Below, in pieces: positions 34,043-42,926 of a stretch of 64,000 nt of DNA (positions are counted from its first letter, which is position 1; each line of letters opens with the position of its first letter). Under the pieces are notes generated by a model. That model was given only the letters and a program-made list of their open reading frames with translations, ran no database searches and was not told the DNA's origin. This DNA comes from Rotaria socialis (taxonomy: Eukaryota; Rotifera; Eurotatoria; Philodinida; Philodinidae), in the NCBI GenBank assembly GCA_905331475.1, contig CAJNYU010004404.1, positions 186,001 to 250,000 on the forward strand, in the 5' to 3' direction. A program made the position numbers and the translations under genes.

Positions 34043-34303
34043 TTAAAAAAACAACAGTAACAACCAATAAATTACATTAATCAATTCTAACCATCGTCTT
34101 CCTTGGGATTGAAGCACATTATTAATATATATTATAGCAAATATCAATCGTATGCGAAATAACTTGTCGAAATCTGTTTGATCTATTCGATAAGATTTAA
34201 ACTGGTATATCAACTGTTGGAATAATGTTCTTCGAGCGTACATAGCTTTATATAGAACTGATTGTCGTGATTTACAACAAATTGGAAACCAAGATGCAGG
34301 CAT
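34043..34303 (-). CDS. Possible small gene, unknown
   Basis: An 86-aa frame with an ATG at 34303 (MPASWFPICCKSRQSVLYKA), helical and basic, ending in a hydrophobic stretch (VIYWLLLLFF) that may be intron read-through, since GTAATT follows LELIN and a TTTTAG acceptor lies downstream. Possible later exons (34040-33990 and 33945-33890, Ser/Thr-rich) did not join in one frame. No family recognised. Confidence 0.25.
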   Translation of the reverse strand: MPASWFPICCKSRQSVLYKAMYARRTLFQQLIYQFKSYRIDQTDFDKLFRIRLIFAIIYINNVLQSQGRRWLELINVIYWLLLLFF

Positions 34304-34530
34304 ATTTTTACTTGGAAAAAAAAGGTTTACGATGATGACGAAATATATTAGCTGTATCGAAAATCAAACATTGCCGTTGTCATGACTTGTTATAAGCAGA
34401 AAAAAAAAACGTCATTTTTTTGTGTCGTTCTTTTTTCGGCGGGGAAAAAGCCTAGAATTGGTTTCACTATAGAGCTAGTCGAATAATGACGTTTACCTGT
34501 TTGTTATTAAGACTGATTTTTATCTAAATA

Positions 34531-35138
34531 CAGTAAAACCTCCCTTGGATGTGCGCCCACAGGACTTTTTAAAATCATCCATCTTACGGAGGTGTCCGCG
34601 TTATAGAGTTATTTTTAATATATACTGATTACTAATGTTTTCACAAGCAACATAACAGACAGCACCGACACTTATATATACAACCGGTATTTATATCTTG
34701 AATAGTGTCCAATATTTTAGTATAATATATTTGATTAGTTTTTTATTTAACTTTATTTTCTATCATCATATTTACAGTCTTGAGGGTCGCGAAAGAAATC
34801 TGTAATTGAACTTTGACGGTTAGTTTTTGATTCGATGTAGGCATCAGTATGTTTTGATTTCAGATTAATGACGAATTGATGAAGTTCCGGTTGGTAAGTA
34901 GACGCAAGTAGATGGAGCCTTCGAATCATTTCAAATGCATCAATGAGCGAAGGAGGTTGGGTGTGGGGTGTGGGGTGTGGGTGTAAGACGTGATTTCATA
35001 AAAGTGCACCCACACCCTCGATACCTTGTATCTCTCACATAGCTTGCGTTGTGATAACCCAGCTCCATCACCGTAGTCGCTGATCAATTCAATCTTTTTA
35101 TCAAGAGTAAGGTATAATAGCACGATGTTATTTTTCAA
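34531..35138 (-). pseudogene. Internally deleted pogo/Tigger-type transposase relic
   Basis: At the right, a minus-strand frame reads LTLDKKIELISDYGDGAGLS then QRKLCERYKVSR, the CENP-B/Tigger N-terminal helix-turn-helix. At the left, 34955-34753 reads SLIDAFEMIRRLHLLASTYQ and QPELHQFVINLKSKH, ending with QSSITDFFRDP, a PCNA-binding (PIP-box) type motif known at the C-terminus of pogo-family transposases, then a stop. The DDE catalytic middle is missing and replaced by a short GGGTGTG-rich hairpin. A terminal repeat-like end CAGTAAAACCTCCCTTGGAT starts at 34531 directly after TA, as expected for this superfamily. The other terminus was not found. Non-functional. Confidence 0.72.
34959..35017. 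repeat. Telomere-like GGGTGTG repeats and hairpin
   Basis: Tandem GGGGTGTG units (34959-34983) end in GGGTGTGGGTG, which pairs perfectly with CACCCACACCC at 35007-35017 around a 23-nt loop. It sits exactly where the pogo transposase relic has lost its middle. Confidence 0.65.
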
Positions 35139-35246
35139 ATGATATGAATATGTGATGTAAGCAAAACAATAGTATTTATACTCTTATTATCATTGACGGA
35201 GCAATGAGAAGTCTATAGATGACTTGTTCTTTTTGTTGAATCGGAT

Positions 35247-35640
35247 CAGAGACGTGCACAGGACTGTTATGATCTGATCCTTATACGATCATAAGACGAA
35301 GATAAAGTGTCTCTTCTAATCTAACTGGTTGAGGACATCTGGCGGATAGCAGAAGGTACGTGGTTCGAGTCCCGTGAAGAGTTACCTTTTTCTTCGTTCT
35401 GTGGTCTTTCCAACTCGCTGCATTATCTCGTATGATTCATAAGATCAAAACGAATTATAACATGGACATAATTTTTTCTCATGCCCTTCTCTGTCTTGTT
35501 GACTACCTTGGTCCTGGCGGGGCGGCAGAACAGGACGAAAATCGAAGCCTTATCCTGTGCGTGTTTGCACTGTTGGTAATCTTCGTTCTGGCGAGCGGCA
35601 GGACAATACGTTAAAGCCATGTCCTGGCTAGCGTTACTGA
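35247..35640. mobile_element. Fragment of TIR element family A, interrupted by a tRNA-like insert
   Basis: CAGAGACGTGCACAGGAC at 35247-35264 equals the terminal repeat of the element at 36366-37683. After about 200 bp of unrelated DNA the family sequence resumes (TAATTTTTTCTC at about 35469, then TTGGTCCTGGCGGG and a GGCAGGAC-rich end). The right terminal repeat is not preserved. The inserted 200 bp hold the tRNA-like unit. Confidence 0.55.
35309..35385 (+). ncRNA. tRNA-like / SINE-head sequence
   Basis: An A-box-like TAATCTAACTGGTTGAGG (35318-35335) and a good B box GGTTCGAGTCC (35362-35372) are spaced as in a tRNA gene, with CTCTT/AAGAG ends that pair and a T-run (CCTTTTTC) just after. The T stem and anticodon loop do not pair properly (no U33), so this is a tRNA pseudogene or the head of a tRNA-derived SINE, not a working tRNA. 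Confidence 0.45.
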
Positions 35641-35821
35641 TGTATTCCGATTTTTCTAGTAGCTGAAAACTAATTATAAGTCCGAAGTCCGGACTTCAAG
35701 CTCTAGCTGTTCTCGATCAAAGTAGGCTTAATTTATTTGACATCATTTTCAAATACAACAAATACACTTTAAATTATTACTAACCCATGTTGGAAAAACC
35801 AGAGTAAAATTGACGGTTTAC

Positions 35822-36172
35822 CGCGATTTTACCGCTCCGGTTACCGGCTCCCATCAACACAAATTTACCGCGGTAAACCGGGGGTTTTGCGAAACACCGC
35901 GGTTTACCGCCGGTATTTTTCGATTAACCGGTTCGCTGAGCGTTTATAAAAAATTGTTGCTAAAAGTCATTGATCGGGCTATTTTAGGCATCATTTTTTC
36001 CTATATGGTGACGGTAAAAAAAGGGTGACGGTAAAAAAAGGGTGCCGGAGAAACTAGCGGTTAACCGCGGTATTACCGCTCCGGTTATTGGCTCCCATTT
36101 CATACAAATCTACCGCTTTTCTAAAATTACCGTGGTTGATGGGAGCCGGTAACCGGAGCGGTAAAATCGCGA
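35822..36172. mobile_element. Foldback element with 37-bp perfect arms
   Basis: CGCGATTTTACCGCTCCGGT plus the following 17 bp (35822-35858) recur as an exact inverted copy at about 36136-36172. The interior holds a third, direct, diverged copy near 36072-36120 and many GGTAAACCG/CGGTTTACC palindromes. GC-rich against AT-rich surroundings. No coding capacity. Confidence 0.75.
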
Positions 36173-36365
36173 CACGGGAAGTTATAAATACAATAAAATA
36201 GAAAAACATCTGAATTTTCGCGACAATAAAAAAGTATGAACAAGATTTATTGTAGCATGAATGCAATAACTTATATTTGGTACTATTTAAAGAAACAATA
36301 TCTAATAGGCAGTGTTTTACCACAAAATTTTTAAAATTAAAAAATATACACAAAAAGGTTCCTAC

Positions 36366-37683
36366 CAGAGACGTGCACAGGACTTAATTTTTTCTCTTGT
36401 CCTTCCCTAGTGAAGGTACTCATAGGGTAGTACTCAAAAAGTACTCCCGCTAGAAAATGTCACGAGTACTCATCAGTAGTAATCGAGCTAGATTTTGACT
36501 GGTTGAGTACGACTGCTGAGTACTCGTCTCATAAAACTGAGTTTTCTATGAGTACTACCCACGTACCTTCCGAGTACTCTGGTAGCTTTTTACAAGATTT
36601 ACTCATTCATTTATACTTTGTTCACTATATTTTAATACTAAATGAACTCTATTTCGTTAACCTATCAACAATAGTATATTAGTGCAATGAAATGGTTTAT
36701 AATACTAAGATATTTCATTATTTTATTGTCTATAAATTACACAAATAAATATTATGTTTCAAAAAACAGCACTTAACACACATATTGAAGATAATAAAAT
36801 ATTATTGAAGACAAATGAATTCTCAATGTTTTCGAAAAAGATATTTGATCACTATGAATTCACAGATACAAAAACTACAGAAAAAAGAATACTAAAATTT
36901 GTTAAAATACAGTATACTCAGTAGCACGAACAATTAATATAAAAATTATTAAATGAATTTTTGATCCAATTCGTGTATGAAAACAAATTTATGTTAAAGC
37001 GATCCTTATACAAAAAAAAAGAAACTTCATGACATGAATCATTGATGCTATATTTAGTAACCAGAAAAAAATCTTAACTAATCTGAAATAAAATTTAATT
37101 TGAAATTTAGAAATTAAAAGTTATCAAATTATTGTTACATTGAAAATAGATACTTAGTTTTATTCGAAAAACGAGCAGTTGAAAATGATAAGTGTCTGTC
37201 TGTCTTTCTGTTCACAAAGTGAAATATAGCTGCTTCGATATATCCAATCGCTGTATGGACAAAAATGAATCATCTATTAAAACTGAAGGATAGAATGAAC
37301 ATATCCACGAAATATTTTTTTGATTTTTTTAAAATTGATTTCATCACATTTTGTTTTTATACAATGTAATTTAACTTTTTACATGTTAGTGCATTGGTGT
37401 TTTGTCGAAACACAGAAGCGAGTACTACTTTGAGTACTCAGACTATCGTAGGCGAGTGAATTTCAGAAAGTTAACTGATGCGAGTACTCACTTGAGTACA
37501 CGAACATTAAAGATACACAGAAAATTTCACGAGTACTCCAACGAGTCTTTTGTGTACTCATGCTGGCAGGTCGTACTCGCTTGATGAGTAGTTTCACTAG
37601 GGTTGTCTTTCCTGTTGGCTACCTTGGTCCTGGCGGGCGGCAGGGCAGGACAACAGGACCGCCCTGTCCTGTGCACGTCTCTG
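36366..37683. mobile_element. TIR element family A, intact ends, split by a hAT-like insertion
   Basis: It begins CAGAGACGTGCACAGGAC (36366-36383) and ends with the exact inverse GTCCTGTGCACGTCTCTG (37666-37683). With the inner 1.2-kb insertion removed it is about 110 bp. A GCCCTGTCCTG / CAGGACAACAGGAC region near the right end forms an extra hairpin. A second, damaged copy lies at 35247-35640. I could not identify a clear target duplication. Confidence 0.7.
36405..37602. mobile_element. Non-autonomous hAT-like element, 1.2 kb, nested in family A
   Basis: Ends CCCTAGTGAAGGTACTCAT and the inverse ATGAGTAGTTTCACTAGGG. Flanked by 8-bp direct repeats TTGTCCTT (36397-36404) and TTGTCTTT (37603-37610), one mismatch, as hAT transposons make. 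Both subterminal regions are crowded with GAGTACTC palindromes. The AT-rich interior has no transposase frame. Confidence 0.75.
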
Positions 37684-37723
37684 AATCGAACTAACTTTTC
37701 TTTTTCTTTCTCTTCGAGAGACG

Positions 37724-39390
37724 TGGTCAAGTTCCCGGGAGTCAGGACCTCTTCGGGAATTGAGAACTCAAAAATAAATAAGCGACAACGAGCGATGGGA
37801 AACCACAACACGTGAAGTATCTCTGGGAAGTCAGGAGGTCAGGGAAACCAAGGAACTCTGGGATTCCAAGAAACTCAGAGACTCCATGGAGCTCTGGGAA
37901 AGCAACGGTTTCCTGACCGGTCGATAGGATCAATTTTGAGCTGAAAGCGTGTGAAATGAAAACATTTTTCTCTAAAGAAAAGATTCACGTGCGAAAATGC
38001 AGTGTTCTTTCACTAGCATTATCAATGAAATTCTGATTGCATGAAGCACGCTTTATCAGGTAAGCTATTTTGCAAAAAATTCGTATGCTTTGCAGAAGTT
38101 AAGAGATTTGATATGCTCTAGAAGATTAAAATTTTCGCTACGGAATGTTCATTCGTAACAATACCCCTTTCGCTACTTTCAAGGTTGAAATTCATGCTTT
38201 TATGGCAGTCGCTACAGCGAGAGCAATGTTGAGCGTTCATCTCTTTTTCTTGAGGCTGTGGACGTGGGTGAGGGGTCGGTGTGGATGTTGCTGTTCTAAC
38301 TGATTCACCCACACCCAACTTGGTGTGTTATAGAACAACCGTATCTTTGACACAGCAATAATAACTTCATTTCCCATATACTTGACAACTTTCCACTACA
38401 AGAGATTCCTCGCGCCTTTTCTCTGATTATCGCCAACCAATTGAATAGGTTTCACAAGTTTCCACCAAATTCATTTTGCTTCAAGCACATGGGTACTAGA
38501 CTTAAATACGGCAAATTGAACGTCACTGTCAATTTGTTCTATTATGAATCCCGCTGAGGTTGTCAATCCTGTCGCGACACCCTCACTTATGATGTTGTAC
38601 TGTGAGTTCCGCTGAGGCTGTCATCGTTTCACGACACCGACTGGCATAACTAGATTTGTGTGTTTCTCTGTAAATGGAAATATTATCAGCAGTTGCAACA
38701 CCATTAGGGGAATAGCTAAACAAACAGATATATATTTAGATATTGCCCGCTATTAATTGCTGTCTGGGTAGATAGATAATCTGATTTACCTATTTATCTA
38801 CCCATATAAGCACCCAAAAATGTTTCATAGATAAAATATTTTTGTCACTTGAAAGTTGGATGATACCATCAATCATGATTCTCCTATATCCCACTATCGC
38901 CGAAGCCGAACGATTGGAAGCTCTCAAATTCCACTTTTACTCAACGTATAAATTTATCAACGCATAATAAACAATCACTCTAAAATATCGAAACTCGTTC
39001 TTGAGCGAACAGAAAATTTGCGCATTTCACCACCGTGACCTCATATATATATATATATATATATTATGTTAATGGATATGCCCTCACTCAATTATGTTCA
39101 TTATCGCGATTAGGTATCATGCCAATTACGTATAGTACTCGATATACTGATGGTCCAACCCGAACGAATTGAGTCCAGGCTCTTATTTCCCTCATATTTG
39201 TGATCTCCCTGACTTCTCCGAGTTCCTTGGAGTCGTTGACTTCCCTGAGTTCCTTGGAGTCCCAGAGTTCCCTGAGTTCCTTGGAACTCCTCATAACGTT
39301 GCTATGCTTTGGTTTATCATCACTTATTCCTGTTCATTCATTTTTGAGTTCCCAATTCCCAAAGAATTCCCGACTCCTGGCAACTTGGGC
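37724..39390. mobile_element. Inverted minisatellite-bearing arms flanking about 1.3 kb
   Basis: The left arm (about 37724-37900) and right arm (about 39205-39390) are inverted, diverged copies: both have CAAGTT, GGAGTC, GGGAATT and GAACTCAAAAAT segments followed by a minisatellite with units like AACTCAGGGA and ACTCCAAGGA. Between them lie a telomere-like hairpin (38264-38316), two imperfect copies of a CCGCTGAGGYTGTC motif (38551 and 38610), a GGGTAGATA hairpin (38767-38804) and a TA run (39042-39065). Probably an old long-TIR element. Confidence 0.5.
38264..38316. repeat. Short hairpin with telomere-like stem
   Basis: GTGGGTGA (38264-38271) pairs with TCACCCAC (38305-38312), which continues ACCC. 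Same style as the hairpins at 24187 and 34973. Confidence 0.45.
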
Positions 39391-39976
39391 ACTGCTGTTT
39401 TCAATAGTATGTTCTTTATCAACTCCGATAAAACGAAAACTTTTGCAGTAAAGCATTCTTTGATTATCTTGAATTTGGTTGAAAGTAAAAATGTCGAAAA
39501 GAAAAATATCGAAGGTTAAAAATGTCGAAACTGAGGTGAAGCTTTCATACATTTTTTTTCTTTGTGAAAATGAATTAGCCAGTAGGCTTAATTAAAACAC
39601 AACGTTTGTTATTAAAAGAAAACTAACAGCAGTCTTAAACTTTTTTGGGAATGATTGTTAATCCATCTTTAAACAATCTTCTATCTGCTTGATTAAAACT
39701 TCTTTTTTTACCACAATTAAAGACAGGCTTTCAAAGAGTTCACATACTGTAATGAGAGTGAATGGCGTAAATGAATTACTTTATAATTCATATTTCAACA
39801 AAACCTACATTGTAATTTATGCAGAATTCTATACGAGATTTTTTTCTCAAGTATGCAATTATCACCCTCTAAAAGATCTTATTCTAAGCTATTCAAAAGC
39901 AAACGAGATTTCAAAGGTCTAGAATTACACATAAATTTTACAATATTTATTATAGGTAATTTTATATATAAACTCT

Positions 39977-41078
39977 ACCAGGGACTACCCAGGACTAGAG
40001 GTAATTCGAATTATTTTTATCTTTTATTACTTGTATAATCAGTAATTTCATCTATAAATTCTACCAGGGACTACCAGGGACTAGAAGGGACTAGGGTTAT
40101 ACATAACTTCTATATCATTTCTCATAGGTAATTTGATATATAAATCCTACCAGGGACTACCAGGGCAGGGCTACGAACTGTACCCCATTCAGTGGTACAA
40201 TACCCCATTTCACCATTTGGTACCCCGGAAAATTTTGTACCTGTGGGATACTTATATTTTGTACCCCGTTTAGGCTTTTAAATCTGATGTACGATAAAGT
40301 CACGTTCTACTGAAAATAACCTACGTTTTCTACTAGAGTTGTCTCATTTTTGTAAAGACATCTATAGTAATATGTATTAGTAAATAACTGACCAATAGAT
40401 GTTAGCGTCCATTTTGTTTAATCTCGTCTGGAATCATCCGCGTTTACATATATAGTATTGTGTTCATTCCCCTGGCACCCACATTTAGATATACAGTATT
40501 GTGTCTCTTCCTATGGCACCCATATGCCGATATTGATGGCACGCTTCGATGATTCTCATTCCTCTTCCTTCTGTTCTCTCTCCATTGTTATAATATATCT
40601 CTCTCTGTTTCTCTTCTATCTCTCTCCTATATATACGTGTGTTATGTATGAAGTTGTTACACTCTGGATATGTGAAGAAGCGAATAAACATCATTGCCAT
40701 GAGTGCTTCTTCCCTTGAAACCTTCATTGTGAGTGATAAGGTTGTGTTTTAAGTTGTCATACGCACAGAACCCTGTCTATTTGTAAGTGTTGTGAAGAAG
40801 TTTGAGACTAAAAAAACAGGTAGTTGATAGTTTAGTGGTGCTGATGGCATTTGAAATAGCTTCCAATTTCGAAGTTGTTAATTTACCGTGAAAGTCTACT
40901 GAATCACACACTTCTGTTGTGGTGCATGTTGTAGAGAGTGGAAGTCTGCAGTGTGCTATGAATGCCATAAAAGAAAAATAAATATNCTGGAGAATTTATA
41001 CATGAAATTATCGATTAAACAAGCAATAAAAGATAAAAATAATTCGAATTACCTCTAGTCCCTGGTAGTCCCTGGTAT
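39977..41078. repeat. Inverted duplication with 57-bp arms and CCAGGGACTA repeats
   Basis: The left arm 39977-40033 and right arm 41021-41078 are near-identical inverted copies containing ACCAGGGACTA repeats, AGAGGTAATTCGAATTATTT and TTATCTTTTATT. Further direct CCAGGGACTA blocks lie at 40060-40100 and 40149-40170. The 1-kb interior holds GTACCCC repeats (40190-40270) and an LTR-like stretch. One ambiguous base (N) lies at 40986. Confidence 0.65.
40398..40840 (+). mobile_element. Possible solo LTR
   Basis: The stretch has direct sub-repeats (ATATAGTATTGTGTTCATTC and ATACAGTATTGTGTCTCTTC, each followed by TGGCACCCA), then a long pyrimidine-rich block, TATATATA (40629) and AATAAA (40683), the usual order of signals in a retrotransposon LTR. 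It begins TGTTAG and could end AAACA, but I see no clear target duplication. Confidence 0.25.
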
Positions 41079-41210
41079 AATTGTATGGCGTTTTCTCTAT
41101 TGAATAAATGTTTAGTTTATTTTGAATTATTTGGTAATTCATTCCATTTGAATTACAAAGTAATTCAAAAGCGTCATCTAGTGTGTAATGAGATAGTTGC
41201 TAAATATATA

Positions 41211-42556
41211 TATGAGTGAATTGCAACTTTTTGGTGCAATTCACACAAACAGATGAAAATGAACCTATACAATTTTTGAGTAGTGCATTTTATTACAATC
41301 TATGCCAGTAGTACACAAAAAATATTTTCCGACACTTGATCGATTATTAACGGCGATATGGCCCTTTTATAAATGTATGACTTTTTCTACTGGTGGATGA
41401 TTTCATGCCAAAGCAACCACAGTTTGAAAGTGCAAAATTTATGTATAGCAGAAATTAGTACATGATCATAGATGGAATGGTCGATGTAGTTGTCACGAAA
41501 AATGAAAATGTTTTTTATCCATCTGAAACCCTGGAGGGGAGTACGGCAATTTTGGAAAAAAGCAAATTTTATTTTTCTTGAGAACCATGTTGACGATTCT
41601 ATCTGGGATCATGTCTTTATATGTGATAGGTACGAATTTTTGAATAAAAATGGAAGCTAAAGAATAGTGCGCTTTTTTTATGTTTATGCTGAATGAAAAT
41701 TTTCGCTTTTGAGGTCATCATTTTTTTCCCCAAATGATACTCTATGATCGCTTCCCACGTAACTGCATCAAAAAAAAATTTTTGAATGAGCCGTACTGAA
41801 AATATTCGCGAAAAATTGTCATTCTACGTTTCTCAGTATGATGTAAATTTCTCCAAAATAGAAGATGATTCGGGGCTGAAATTTTTATCAATGATAGACC
41901 TTGTAGGTTTATATCTGAAGTAAAAATTTAAGCCTAATCTCACTAATCGTAGAGGAGTTATAAAGCATCCAATTTTCAAATTGTCATTCTACAAAGTGAG
42001 TATAATGGACTCTTTTCAGGAAGTGTTCTTATCTTTATCGATAAGCAAAGATAACAACAACAAAAAATTTTCTTACCATTTTGTGACTCAAAGAGTTATC
42101 TTTCCTTTCGTATAATCTCTGCGTCATCAGCTTTATCACTGGTCGAACTGTAATCACGTTTGTGTCATTCTACACAAAAATACAAAGTGTCTGTCAAATA
42201 ATGTGAACGTTGGACGAACAAGAGAATGACGTATAAAACTTAAATCGGTAATATACTTTGATAGAGCATTGAACGCTGTACGAAATAGCCTATTTAAATA
42301 TTTTTTCTCTTGCTATTCTATAGTCCAAAAATTCATTTTTCTTCTCACGTGTCAGTAAAAACTAACATTTTGTTGTCATGTTTCCCTTATAACTCAGCGA
42401 CTGTATGAACTAGAGAGCTGAAATTTTGTGTGCCAGTAGGACATACTAGGATTAATAACTGATGAAAAAATTATCGAAATCGGCTGAGAGGGAAGAAAGT
42501 TATTAGACAAATACAGCTAAAACGCAAAATGTACCAGAAAGTTGCAATTCACTCAT
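41211..42556. mobile_element. Non-autonomous TIR element, 1.35 kb, TA-flanked
   Basis: TATGAGTGAATTGCAACTTT (from 41211) and its inverse AAAGTTGCAATTCACTCATA (ending about 42556) form terminal repeats of about 25 bp (continuing TTGGT / ACCAG), placed in TA-rich flanks as for Tc1/mariner or PIF-like elements. No open frame above 60 codons inside. Several copies of GTCATTCTAC occur internally. Confidence 0.65.
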
Positions 42557-42709
42557 ATATATCATACAGCGTCTTTATTTGACTGTGTAATGCTACTGTT
42601 CTTGTGTCTGTCGACTTCGGTGCACGAGATGGTTATTCAAGTTTATACCTTCTTTACTCGAATTAATGAAATCTCAACAATCACCGTAGATGATAGATAT
42701 TGAATCAGA

Positions 42710-42926
42710 GGGGGGCTCTCACTTTTAGTTTGTTTCTCGAAGAATGAAGGATTAAAGATNATATATATAATACATTATTTGATTCTATCTAAAATATCAA
42801 CTATTAGAAGAATCATTATTCGTTTTAATCTTAATAATTATATGAAACTAACATTGCCGAATTAACTAAACATCGCAGGGGGCTCTCACTTTTATTTTGT
42901 TTCTCGAATAATGAATGATTAAAGAT
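42710..42926. repeat. Direct repeat pair of about 48 bp
   Basis: GGGGGCTCTCACTTTTAGTT and the next 28 bp (42710-42759) recur at 42878-42926 with four differences. The first copy is followed by an ambiguous base (N at 42760) and a TA run, so a local assembly problem is possible. Confidence 0.6.

Noticed and set aside
35309-35385. Functional tRNA gene
   Set aside because: B box is good but the T stem mispairs and the anticodon loop lacks U33; kept only as tRNA-like.
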